From NCBI RefSeq assembly GCF_023053635.1, contig NC_086183.1, positions 689,501-753,500 of the forward strand: a stretch of DNA of 64,000 bases. The letters are read 5' to 3'. Below are positions 11,243 to 22,984 of the stretch, one piece after another; positions within the stretch are counted from its first letter, which is position 1, and each line of letters opens with the position of its first letter. This DNA comes from Elgaria multicarinata webbii (lineage: Eukaryota; Chordata; Lepidosauria; Squamata; Anguidae). The position numbers and the translations under genes were made by a program. The notes under the pieces are model-generated. The model was not told where the DNA came from, made no database searches, and saw only the letters and a list, made by a program, of their open reading frames with translations.

Positions 11243-13612
11243 CTAGGCATTTAGGGCACATCTCTGTGTTAGCTAACTGCAAGATGGGCTGGCTGCTTGA
11301 GCACTAAACTGAAAGCATAGAAGTGGCATCGGCAAAAAGGAGGGGCCCTGCGGGGCACACCTTGTCTCTGTGATTCCCCCAGGATGCTGTGCAGACATGG
11401 TGATCTTGCTAGGGATCGATACGGATTGTATGTTGCTTTGGAGCATCAGGTTCCCAGAGTCGGTGCCTCCAGACCTGTTGACTCAGCCCTAGGCCCCGTC
11501 ATTGATCTGTGCAAATGGACTCATTTCTCCTGTTTATCACGTGCCCAGATTTGTTTTCCTGGGAAAGCTGCGACGCATATCCAGGCTTGAACTCAAGATT
11601 CTTGCCAGTGCTGGCTGGCACAGTTGCCTTCAAAAGGTTTGGGGACCTTCTGCCCACCTCTGCCTTGGCAGGATGACTTGCTTTTTCCCAGCGCCCATTC
11701 TGTTCTAAAAGCGAGGACCTGCCTTTGCCCCGTTCCCCCAAGGCTGTGGCGCTGCGAGCGGAAACCAGCTCCATCCCCCATGTTGCCCGGTGCCTTCTGG
11801 GGGGCTCTTCTGCCGGGAACTCTTCAGGCTGGTGTGAAACCACAGCACGGACGGTTCCCTGGGGCAGCCTGACTCAGCAGCCTGGCAAGTTCCCTCCCTG
11901 GCACTTGGTGCTTTGCCTTCCCAGCAGAAGCCACCTCTTCTCTTCCTGAGACCCACAGGGCCACTTGGGTGAGAGCTGTCCGGCCCCACAGGATTTCCTG
12001 GCACAGTGATGATGTCATCACTCCCCGTCCCTGAAGCTGGGGGTGCTCTTGAGTTGGGTCTTGGGGTGGGCTCAGTTTCAGTCTGTCCCTAGCTTTCTTT
12101 TCTCTGCATTGGCCTTGGCCAGCAGGGGAAAGGAAGGGCTCGTAAGCACAAAGGTCTTGCTGTGGCCTGAGCCACAATTCTTTGCTCGCTCGCTGCCTTG
12201 TGGCCAGAGGCCTTTTCAGCTGGCCACCCTTCTGCAACCACATAAGAGTCGTGTCCCAGGAGATGAGGGTCTCACTCATCATGCAGGCCCAAATGGCTCC
12301 TTGGACTGTTCCCAGCAGCTCCCAAGTCTCTTTGTTGCCTGGTCCCCAGGTGGCAGTTTGGGCTATTCCCTGCTTGAGATTTGGGCTTGCCCATCCCTGG
12401 GTGAGCACAGCTCCCTCCCTGACATCGGATGCTCCTGTTATGCATATCTGCACTACAGAGTCAAACTGAATTGAAACCATTTAACTGCCTCGGCTGCCCA
12501 AGAGATCCTTAGGAACTGTAGCTTTGTGAGGGTGCTGAGAACGTTTGCTTTGCAGAATGTGCCTGTCCAGCATTCCTTAACTGGTCCCCCAGTGGTTTTA
12601 AATCCATGCAGTATGGAGCCTCCAAGAAAGAAAGAGGCCTCTGTGAGCCACGCAGAGCCCTTCTGGACAGCACTGTACTGAACGTTTTGGAGGAGGAGAG
12701 GTTCGCGTGACCTTTCCTGCTGCTGACTTTTGTCGCATAGCCTTGGCCCTCAGAGCCCAAGGGACTCGGGTGTAGAGCCAGCCCCCCCCCCCCCATGTGC
12801 AGCTGCTCAGCTTTCCTGCCATGTCCATTTCTCCATGTGTCATGGAAGGGTGTGTGGAAAGTGGGGCTCCTCTTGCTGAAAGGCTCCCTGCTCAGAGCAG
12901 CCTCTTCCGTGTGGCTTGAACGGAGCAGGGGGCCCTGCGGGCCTTCCATCCTCTGAAGCAGCCTTAAGAGGTTGCCTAGGAGCTCTCTTGCAGCTGGGGT
13001 GGCTTCTGCAGGTACCCCATGTCTGTGTGGTCCCTTGAATCCTGAACAACCCAGGATGGTCCTTGCAGGTTGCAGCCTCCTACCAAGAGAAGCTGCCTTT
13101 AGGTCTCTGTTCTCCCCCCTGCCTTCGTTGAATGTTTGGCATCTCCCAGACTAAAAATACCAGCTCCAGATTAGGCGCTCTTCAACAGGGGTCCCCTGTG
13201 TGCCCCATCACGTGGGTGCAGCATATGTCAAAGGCAGCTGGCCTTTGTCCTGGCTTCTTGCTCATGGTACAGGCTGCCCTTTCCCACCTGTTGCTGCCTC
13301 AGCAGAGCCTTGCCTATTCTTTTTCAAGCTTGGATTGTGCCAGGGCAAAAAATAGCCTTTTCACGTCTGCTTTGCTCATCAGCCACCTTGCCCCATCTGT
13401 GTGCTGCCTCTGCCCCTCAGTAGGATCCATGCTGAGCCTAGGAGGAGAGGCTGCTTGATGGTGCCTGGAGTGAGGAGAAGTAGCAACATCCCAGGACAGG
13501 GGAAGCCCACAGGGAACAGGTCCAGTGACAGAGGCCAGGAGGTCCGGTCTGGGACGGTATGGTCTTTTGGGGCAAACTGCTTTCCCTCTGCACACAGAGC
13601 TGCCGCTTCTTT

Positions 13613-13614
<2 letters not shown>
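11243..13614. other. Single-copy GC-moderate DNA, probable FHL3 intron 1
   Basis: No coding exon with credible splice sites and no recognised repeat was found. Several long overlapping open frames on both strands (for example 11824-12480) have no family motifs and look like chance frames in GC-rich sequence. Confidence 0.45.

Positions 13615-13689
<75 letters not shown>
13615..13689 (+). repeat. (TC)37 microsatellite
   Basis: An uninterrupted TC dinucleotide run of 75 bp. It creates artificial Ser-Leu or Arg-Glu repeats in open frames on the two strands. A tract this long and pure is expected to vary in length between individuals. Confidence 0.97.
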
Positions 13690-13693
<4 letters not shown>

Positions 13694-14165
13694 TGCTGCT
13701 TGCTGAGCTGCTGATGTCTGTTTGGATGTGGATCTTTCCTGCCCAAACAGGCCAGCTCTTCACCTTTCACACACTGGCTGGACTCCTTTTCTTTGGGATT
13801 CTTAAAATGTCTAAACTTAGCCTGAAAGTCATCCCTCACACCCGCTGAAGCATATGAAAAGCAAGGGTGGGGAGTGGAAAATGTGTGCATTGCACATCAG
13901 CAGTGAGATGCAAAAGGGGCATTGTTTCATCAGTTTTGAAGTTACAAGATAGGTAACCAGATACTTTACTTCTCCAGTTGCCAACCATATGTATTTTAAA
14001 GAAACAAACGAGGAAAAATACTCCTGTTCACACTTCACAGAGCACTACATAGATGACGCACAGACACAAGCCACTTCTGCTGATATGCATGTAACATGTG
14101 TGCTGTTGCTGGGCGCCCTGTACCTTGCTGCTTGTGCCTTCCTGCCTCTCTCATATCACGGCCCT
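13690..14165. other. Noncoding single-copy DNA
   Basis: Lies between the TC microsatellite and a CR1 3' end. No motif or exon was recognised. Confidence 0.4.
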
Positions 14166-16282
14166 CATAGAATCATAGAATAGCAGAGTTGGAAGGGGCC
14201 TACAAGGCCATCGAGTCCAACCCCCTGCTCAATGCAGGAATCCACCCTAAAGAATCCCTGACAGATGGTTGTCCAGCAGCCTCTTGAAGGCCTCTAGTGT
14301 GGGAGAGCCCACAACCTCCCTAGGTAACTGATTCCATTGTCGTACTGCTCTAACAGTCAGGAAGTTTTTCCTGATGTCCAGCTGGAATCTGGCTTCCTTT
14401 AACTTGAGCCCATTATTCCGTGTCCTGCACTCTGGGAGGATCGAGAAGAGATCCTGGCCCTCCTCTGTGTGACACAGAGGAGGGCCAGGATCAAATACCT
14501 TTTAGGTATTTGAAGAGTGCTATCATGTTTCCCCTCAATCTTCTCTTCTCCAGGCTAAACATGCCCAGTTCTTTCAGTCTCTCTTCATAGGGCTTTGTTT
14601 CTAGACCTCTGATCATATTGCTGAGCCAAGTGTCCCCCATCTTGTAACTGTGCATTTGGTTTCTATTCCCTAAATGTAGAACTTGGCATTTATCCCTATT
14701 AAATTTCATCCTGTTGTTTTCAGCCCAGCACTCCAGCCTATCAGGATCACTTTGAAGTTTGTTTCTGTCTTCCAGGGTATTAGCTATCCCACCCAATTTG
14801 GTGTCATCTGCAAATTTGATCAGCGTTCCCTGCACCTCCTCGTCCAAATCATTAATAAAAATGTTGAAGAGCGCTGGGCCCAGGACTGAGCCCTGTGGCA
14901 CCCCACTCGTTGCCTCTCCCCAGTTTGAGAAGGTTCCATTGATAAGTACTCTTTGAGTCCGATTCTGTAGCCAGCTGTGGATCCACCTAATAGTTGTTCC
15001 ATCTAGCCCACTTTTAGGTAGTTTGTTAATCAGAATGTCATGTGGTACTTTGTCAAAAGCTTTGCTGAAGTCAAGATATATGACATCCACAGCATTCCCA
15101 CAGTCCACAAGGGAGGTTATCCTATCAAAAAATGAGATCAAATTAGTCTGACAGGATTTGTTCCTGACAAATCCATGTTGGCTTCTAGTAATCACTGCAT
15201 TGATTTCAAGGTGTTTACAGATTGACTTCTTTATAAACTGCTCCATAATTTTCCCAGGGATGGATGTCAGACTGACTGGTCTGTAGTTCCCAGGTTCCTC
15301 CTTTTTGCCCTTTTTGAAGATAGGGACAACGTTAGCCCTCCTCCAGTCGTCCGGCACCCCACCCGTCTTCCATGATTTTGCAAAGATAATAGACAAAGGT
15401 TCTGAGAGTTCTTCCGCTAGCTCCTTCATTACTCTTGGATGCAGTTCATCGGGCCCTGGAGATTTAAACTCATTCAAGGAAATTAGGTGTTCTTTGACCA
15501 TTTGTTTATCAATCTCAAACTGCAATCCTGCCCCCTCAACTTCTGCTTCACTTTTTCCAGGGGGGTCATAGACCCGCTTTTGGGAGAAGACCAAGGCAAA
15601 GTAGGAATTGAGCATTTCAGCCTTTTCTTTGTCATCTGTTATCAATTTGCCATCCTCATTAAGCAGTTGAACTACCATTTCTTTCCTCTGTCTTTTACTA
15701 CTCACGTATCTGAAGAAAGCCTTTTTATTGCTTTTAGCATCCCTCGCTAATCTCAGCTCATTCTGAGCTTTAGCCTTCCTGATGCCATTTCGGCACTTCT
15801 GCGCCACTTGTCTGTACTCTTCTTTTGTAGCCTGGCCTTCCTTCCACTTCCTATATGTATCCCTTTTTGTTTTCAGGTCATCTCTAAGCTTTTTGTGGAG
15901 CCACATTGGTTTCCTCTGTTGTCTTCTATCTTTTCTCCTTGTTGGAATTGTTTGTAACTGTGCCTTTAAAATTTCATTTTTTAAATACTCCCACCCATCC
16001 TGCACTCCTTTTCTCATTAGGCTCCTTTGCCACGGGACCTTACTTATTATAGTTCTGAGTTTATTAAAATCAGCTTTCCTAAAATCCAGAGTACGTGTAT
16101 GGCTATGCTCGACTTTTGTCTCCTTCATAATCAAGAATTTAAGTATGATGTGGTCACTTTCCCCCAGAGTTCCCGTAACTGCCACTTTATCCACTAAGTC
16201 ATCCCTATTGGTCAATAACAAGTCAAGGATTGCCGACCCTCTAGTTCCTTCCACCACTTTCTGTAGGAAAGTATCATTTGCG
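14166..16282 (-). mobile_element. CR1 LINE with 588-codon ORF2 remnant
   Basis: The 3' end is at 14166 ('catagaatcatagaatag'). The open frame at 14491-16257 encodes the end of the endonuclease domain (GSAILDLLLTN, GESDHIILKF) followed by the CR1 reverse transcriptase: [59 protein letters not shown] and [10 protein letters not shown]. Near the end, GDTWLSN joins directly to MIRGLETKPYEERLKEL. Compared with the copies at 10564-10956 and 46188-46622 this is an in-frame internal deletion of roughly 90 codons. A foldback at 14450-14492 closes the frame early. The 5' end is truncated near 16282. Confidence 0.92.
14450..14492. repeat. Perfect 43-bp palindrome inside CR1 (21-bp arms)
   Basis: Arms 14450-14470 and 14472-14492 are exact reverse complements around a single central G. 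Other CR1 copies in the window have only the left arm, followed directly by 'gacaaccttttaagtattt' or similar. The right arm is therefore a newly made inverted copy of its neighbour. Confidence 0.93.
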
Positions 16283-19200
16283 GTGCGGGGGGGAATCTAG
16301 CAGCCTGCATGTTTTCCTGCCCAGCTGGCTGGTGGGAAACTATCGATGCCGGTTGGGTGATGCCGCTGATGCTTTGTACAGCTGCCTGATTCTTGCATGC
16401 TGTGTACTATTTGATCTCATCAGCAGCACGCGTGCATCCATGCTCTCAAGCAATCCTAGTGGAGAGCAGCTGGAAGACATTCACTTCACACTGCAAAAAA
16501 TGCATAAGAAAACAAAAACTGCCTGAACTTTCTGGGCTGAAAGGAATTGCTGTTGCCTCTTTGAACTGCAGCACATGGATCATTTCATAGTAAGTGGAGT
16601 GCCATGGAGATGGAGAGCCAATGGCTTGTTGCTGTAGGATCCCAAAGCTACAAACAGACCTGGGGCTCTAACTGCCGCTCATCTGTCAGCCTCTTGCCTT
16701 GAGAATCACTATCGAAAACACGGAAGGTGACTCACCAAATGTCAGAAGACAAAACTAATGTGAATTTGACTCCAGTTGAATCCCAAACACGCCAGCGCTT
16801 CCTATTTGGACAGAAGCCTCTTCAGATAGCTGTGAGGGATAAGAGGAGTAGTGAAGGTCAGAGAGGTCCAATGAGATGTAGATGCCAAAATATCAGGAGC
16901 TTGATTCCCATTCAGATACTACCTGTGGCCAGATTGTCATTGAGCACTCTGAAAACAGGACTTGAGCCTCCTAACAACCACCTTCCCTTTTGAAAATGGG
17001 TCCCACAGACTGGGCTCAGGCTCTGGAGGGCTGCCTCTCACATTGCCCTCTGGCTGAGGCATGTGCCATTGCTTGCCACATGTGGTCCAGAGGGAAGGAA
17101 TGCAGGATTTGTTCGTTCCCCTATGGCACCCTCCAGAACCTGGGACCAAAAGTGTGGATGTGGAGGCCATGGCCTGAAACAGCCAGGCCCTCCTTGAGTA
17201 GAAGGCCCCTTCAGTTGCCATCTTGTGGTGCCTTCAGATTTGCCATACCTTGGTAGGTCAGAGGGAGTGTTTCTGTTCATAGTGAAAGGGAGTTTTGACC
17301 AAACAGCTTAGCATGCTAGTTCCTTCAGATGTTGCAATCTGTGCTTGTGTGAGTGGCTAGGAGATGCCACTTCTTGCTCCCACTCTCTCTTTCAGTTGAG
17401 CAAACAGTCACCTGTCTTCCTGCAGGTGGGAATTTGGGGAGGTTAGGAAAGTAAAAGATTATGCTTCTTACTGGATGTCACAGAAGATGTCCATCCTTCA
17501 TCACATCTGACCCACCTGGCATGTTAGCCGTCTGTTCTTAGGGAACATGTAGGAAGCAGAAACCTTGGCTCTGTGGCTTCCACAGGTCATTGTGCCATGC
17601 CCAGCCTAGAGGTGGTAGCTCGTCACATGTGAGGTTGGTGGCATATTTATCCACTGCCCTGCCAGCCTTCCGCTTACTAGGGATTGAGTTTTCCTGGTCT
17701 TTCCATAAAACAAGCCCACTCGTTGGAAACCCATCTCCGCAGCACAGACCCTCCTGTGTGGAAATAGCAATGGAGCCTCCAGTGACCAGGCAGAAAGTTG
17801 GACACTGAATTCTAGCAGGGTTTTGAAACCCCAATGAGGAACTCCAACTTCTTTGTTGACATGGATGAGAAATCCAAAAAGGGCCCAGGCTGATAAGATG
17901 GAAATTGGGGTCTCTAGATGTTTGGGGGTCATACAAGTGCAAAGGTGGCTGCTCCCCTCTTGCTTCCAGGAGGAGGTGCACTTTGGGTTGCCCCATGAGG
18001 ATGCTTCTGAGAGCCAGGTGTTGAGTTTGTGCTGCTCTGGAGTGTTCCCTGGAGGCCTGATAAGGAACGTTCTCACAACAGCAGACCTTGCCTTAATTTT
18101 CCAGGTTGTTTTCAATGGTTCCTGAACTTTCCATGCATGGGATATTGCCCTTCCCTACTCTTCTTTAAAGCTGTGAGAAGCCGGGCCTTTGCTCCCTGCT
18201 ATCGCGCCCAGTTGTCTGAGTGGGCAGCACTCTCTTTAGCCTAGCTGAATGAGCAGGACATGATCAAAGGCCTCGCTGCAAACTTTGCTACAAAGTTGCC
18301 TCTTGGACCAGGCAAGAGTTTGTTGCTGCATCAAAGGGACAACATGGCTGTTTGCCAGCACAGAGCAGTTATAGGAGGAATGTTCTGCTCCTTGCTCAGC
18401 CATGAGTTCATGCCGGCCGCCTGGTGCCTGAACTGGGACTTGGAATTCTGAATTGCTTTTCTCCTGCGGGGCTCTTTGAATGAGAAACTGGCAAGACAAC
18501 ATCTCTGGTCCCCACAGGGAGATGTTGCAACGGTGGAGACAGATTTGCATTTGGCTCAGGCTTGTGCTGTGACTGTAATTGAGACCAGATGGCATGCACC
18601 CGGTTCTCACCAGAGCTGGAAAATTTCAGCTGTGCAGATGGAAATTCAGTCCAGGTCTCCTCTGATGGGGGAAGGTGCCCCATGCTCCCCTGCAGTCGTG
18701 TTCTCGGTGTTCTTTCCCTTTAAAATAAGTGTGTGTGTGTGTAGGTGTAGGGGAACAACAGATGGCCTGAATAGCTAGCAATAGGGACAGTAACCGGAGT
18801 TACTTCCTGTTCATGGGGTCTGGTGCCTCTCCAGATTTGGAAGCTGGGGGAGGGAGCCATAATCTTTTCCCTACCTGGGAAATGCATCCCAGTTGGTCCC
18901 CTCTGTGCTCTGTCCTCCTTCCCCTCCCCATCGAGACAGTGGGGCGGCTTCCCTTGAGCCCCAAAGCTAGTGGGCACCTGACATATGCCCCTCCTCCCGC
19001 TCTCCAAACAAAGACTCACCACAGCAAGAGTGGCTGTTTTGACCAAATTTGGAGAAAACCGTCCCTTTAAGCATTTGAGCAATACCAGTGAGGGGAACAA
19101 TGGCTGTGCTGGCCTCCCCTGCAACCAGATTTTGGCTGCTGCCTTGTTTATTTCCTGATGGCAACACAACAGCTCTGGCAGGCACCAGAGGTCCACTTCC

Positions 19201-19604
19201 AGGCTTCACCACCCTTGGTGACTGGGGAATATTCCCAGTAAGGGAAGGGGCAAAATGGATTCTGGATTCCCCCATTGGTGCTTCTAGCAAGACCCCTCTT
19301 GGGGTTGACCATCGCCCTGCAGCAGAGGAGCACTAGAGGGAGGCCAGGTGACCCCACCCAGCCCCGAAGCCCTCGGTGGACCGAATGGCATTGTTTGTTT
19401 CCTGACTGGAGTGGCCGGGGTATGTTCCTCCTGGTGCACCTGTGGGGACTGACTTGGCTGCCTTCTCCTATTGCAGAAGCCCCACATGCAGCAAAGCCAC
19501 TCCACTTGCCACGCATCTTCTCCCATTGTTGCGGAGAGGGGACAGGGCTCCCCTCGTCCATCGCTTTCCCTGCCAGCACCACAGGGGTACACAGCTGCCC
19601 CTTC
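16283..19604. other. Single-copy noncoding DNA, probable FHL3 intron 1
   Basis: No exon with family motifs and no clear transposon was seen. Overlapping chance frames occur on both strands. A short (GT)n run lies at about 18729-18741. Confidence 0.45.
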
Positions 19605-19740
19605 CCGTATTTGTTTATTTATTTGATTTGTACCTTTCCTTTCTACCAGAAAATGGCACACAATTAAAATGAATCAAAACGAGCAGTATAAGAAATTACA
19701 ACAAAAGCATACCAATTGCAAAACGAAAAGCAGAGCTCAA
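19605..19740 (-). mobile_element. Retroposon 3' tail
   Basis: A (TTTA)n run is followed by 'cctttcctttctaccagaaa' and an A-rich tract. It resembles the stretch at 47135-47290 and is read as a LINE or SINE 3' end on the - strand. Family unnamed. Confidence 0.5.
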
Positions 19741-20029
19741 CCCAGCAGACCCACTCACAGGCCAAAGGTCTTCCTGAATAAAGTGGTCTTTGCCTGCCAG
19801 CACAAGGACAGCAAAGAGGGAGCCGACCTAGACTCCACTGGCAAGGAGTCCCACAGCGCCAGAAGACCCCCCCTTGTTGTTGCCTCTGGCGCCTCTCCCC
19901 ACCCCTCTTCCCAAGGCACCCAGTAGCCTCCAGGCCAGAGCTTAAGGCCTGTGGAAAGAGCACCAGACTGGGTGGGATGGGAAACCCCGGCCTGGAGGTT
20001 GCCCTCCCATACTGCAGGGACTCTGGTGT

Positions 20030-21660
20030 TGACCTTTAAAGGTTAGGACACTTTGAATTGGGCCCCAAAATGGTCTGGCTGGAAGCCATTGCAGCTCATG
20101 AAGCACTGGCATCACATGATCATATCAGCTAGTCCCAGGTAGTAGCTTAGCAGCAATACTTTAAACTAACTGAAGTTTTTGATGTGTTTTCAAAGGGACA
20201 CATACAACCCATTGCAGTAATCCATCCAGATAGGGGCACAGCTGATCTGTCAACCTAAGTTGATAAAAGGCACTCATGGGCCTCAAGAAACACCACTAAA
20301 CTGCACACCTGATGCTTGAACATTATCCAGCTGGGCAGATGAACCACCTGCTAACATTGCTCCATCTTGTACAGATTGAGTTCCAGTACACACACACACG
20401 CTTCTCTCTAGGCAAAGGTAATCTCACAGGGTGAGCAAGACAGTTTGGGTCCCAAACCAAGGCCTAAAGTCCGACTGAAATGGATCTAGAAAATCAGCAT
20501 CACTGAAGAGTGCCTGAAGTTGATCAGCAACCATACGCTTGAGCCCTTGCCCATGAAAGGGATGTGAGCAACCAGCCTGCAGTTGTCCTCCACCTCCACT
20601 TCTAGGTCCATATTAGTGTTTGTTTTTAGAATGGCCTGATTACTGCCTCTTTCAAAGAGGCTGCTACTTTGTCTTCTTTCAAGAAGGGATTTGTAACCTC
20701 CTGGACTCACCTGTCCATCATCTTATTAGATGTAATAAGCCAAAACAGCTTTGAGCATACAACTGGTTGGGCAAACTCATCCAAATTTGAATCCTTGGGC
20801 TTCAAAAATGGGATCTCTCCCAATACTACTGGAGCAGAAGGTGCTCTGGATACTTTTGTTAATGGAACTGTACTAACCACGGGATCCAAGCCATGCCAGA
20901 TTGGCAATTTTACCTTTGAAGTGTCTTGCAAATTTATAACAACAAGCCATTGAAGGTGTGACCAATTCTTCTTCAGGGTCAGATTGTAATGACTTCATCA
21001 CCACCCAAAACAGCTCTGCTGGGCAACTGTTTGAAGATGCCACGGAGCTGGAAAGAGCTTTCATCCGATTTGGCCAAATTCAGCCCAAGTCTTTTCCCAC
21101 TTGCATTCCAGCCGTTATCCCCACGTGTTTTGTTGCCATCAGCTCCAAGGTGTACCAAGAAACTAGTTTGGTTCTGCCAAAGGCGGCAGAGTACTTTGGT
21201 GTGCTTGTGCCAACTCCATGTTGACCCACAGAGTGACCAGGGCTTTGACAGCCGCACCAGTCATACCAAGTGAGAAAGCTCCCAGAGAAAGCCAAATCCA
21301 TAGCCTGGCCCGTGACATGAGGTGCCAATGACATGCTGGGACTGCCCCATATTTGTCCTGGTGTCCATGAAATCCTATGCTTCACCAGAGTGGCATGAAT
21401 TTTGAGGGCCCCAAGACAATAATCCTGGGGGACCTCAGCTCCACAACCAAGACCGTCTCTGTCAGCTCAGACAGGCTGTTTGCTGTTCAGCCTGATGGGT
21501 GGCACACCAGCAGAATCCTTAATCTGTTCTGAATGCCCAACACCAGATACAAATACTCAGAATGGGCAGTCAGGCAGAATAGGACCACCCCCAATCCCAG
21601 AGACCACCGCAGTCCCTCCCTCCTCCCTGACTCTAGAGCCTATCCTGAGGCACAACGAAA
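20030..21660 (-). mobile_element. Old L2-like LINE, degenerate
   Basis: The - strand shows decayed L2-like reverse transcriptase. The frame at 20486-20710 includes the block EDNCRLVAHIPFMGKG, matching the 'DDLDNYRPISNIPFLGK' region I recall for these LINEs. The 20030-20420 part parallels the copies at 36540-36835 ('cattgcagtaatcca', 'gaaccacctgctaaca'). Stops are frequent. The upstream limit (endonuclease side) near 21660 is approximate. Confidence 0.6.
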
Positions 21661-22875
21661 TGAGGCCCATCCGGTCCTGTCCGGCCACCCAGGTCTCGGT
21701 CATACACCCCAGATCAGCCCCTTCCTCGGCTAGTGGTGGTGGCAGCTGTGGCAGAGGAGGGTTTGGGGGATCCAATGTGCCCCCAACTCCCTGCAGTTGC
21801 CCAGCCCAATGGGAACTTGGGGTGGGACAGTCCTCAGTGGGGCGGGGAGGAGGGTGATTGGAGAGGGCAGCCTGGCAGTCAGTGCCTCCAAGTAGCTGGT
21901 CTCTGGAGCAGGGCGGAGCAGACAGCAGGAGCTCAGGCAGCAACTACTATGACAAAGCACGGCTGAAGTGGTTTGCCTCCCCCCTTCCTCCCTCCCTCCC
22001 TTTTTTCCCTTTGGTTTGTTTAAAAAAGGGCTGAAATGTTGGAATTTCCTGGAGGCCATAACTGTGGCTCAGCCCCCCCCTCCCCCCCGCCGGTTTCAGG
22101 ACAGCTAGTCCAGGCATGCTGTTGCAGGAGCTCTTGGCTGGAGCAGCAGCAGCAGCAGCAGCCTGCCTGCTTTACAGAGCCGCCCCAACCTCCTTGCTGG
22201 TGCAGTGAACAAGAAGGGGCTGGGAGTCGAGGGGGGCTGGCTGGTGGGTCACGGGAGCGGAGGGCTTGCCTGGAGCCATTTCTGTGCGGGGCACGCAGCT
22301 CCTGTGGACGACGTCAGGGTGGGCGGGAAGAAGGGCCTCCTTCGCCTCCTTGCCTCACAGGGGAGCTGCTGACCCCCAGGCATAGATGGGTTTGGTAGAC
22401 CTCTCCCTTTGAGCCACCTGCCTAATCTGCAGCTGCCCAGAGCTCCTGGAAGGGAGGTGGGGGGAGCACAGGGTTCCTCCCCTCCCTCTTGCAGCTTCTG
22501 TACTCCTGGTGGCCCTAAAGCACAGACCCCTGATGGGGGTTTGGGTGGGTGATCTATCCCCACCTCTCCCCCACCTGGGCCAGGACCAAGAGCTGCTGAA
22601 GGAGGAGGAGCTGTGTGAAGCCTGCCAAGAAAAGTGGCAAAGAGAGACTGGCGCAAGGCTCTCACTTTCAGAATTGCCGTTTTGTTGTCTTGTGCTTCAA
22701 CACACACACAATGCAATATGGGCTTTGTAGAAGCAACAGTTTGTTGTGCGTACCGGTGAGAGAGCAGCCTGCTGCTGCTGCTGCTGCTGCTGCTGCCTGA
22801 CCTGGATGTGCAGTCCATTCTGTCCCCTGCAGGCAGGCGGAACCTCTTCCCCACCCTGTGATCCAGCCAGCCTGG
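21661..22875. other. GC-rich intronic DNA with CAG/CTG microsatellites
   Basis: Contains a short (CAG)n at about 22143-22161 and a (CTG)9 at about 22769-22796. No coding exon was supported. The region is fairly GC-rich and could contain an alternative FHL3 promoter, but no clear CpG island boundary was seen. Confidence 0.45.
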
Positions 22876-22930
22876 AAGATTTATTGATTGATTTATTACA
22901 TTTATATACCGCCCCATAGCTGAAGCTCCC
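22876..22930 (-). mobile_element. L2-like LINE 3' tail next to the FHL3 acceptor
   Basis: A 55-bp LINE tail ('tttattacatttatataccg' then the 'ccccatagctgaagctccc' block). It ends about 25 bases before the AG (22955-22956) of the first FHL3 coding exon. The region where a branch point would lie is therefore at the edge of transposon-derived sequence. Confidence 0.75.
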
Positions 22931-22984
22931 CAACAGCTGTTCTTTCTCTCCCCCAGGAAGTGTGCCAGCCTCCTGGGTGGCAAC

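Noticed and set aside
13129-13460. Candidate extra gene between CR1 copies
   Set aside because: There is an open frame on each strand but no conserved motif or credible splice pattern.
13401-13890. Open frames with long Ser-Leu or Arg-Glu repeats
   Set aside because: They are translations of the pure TC microsatellite and have no splice or family support.
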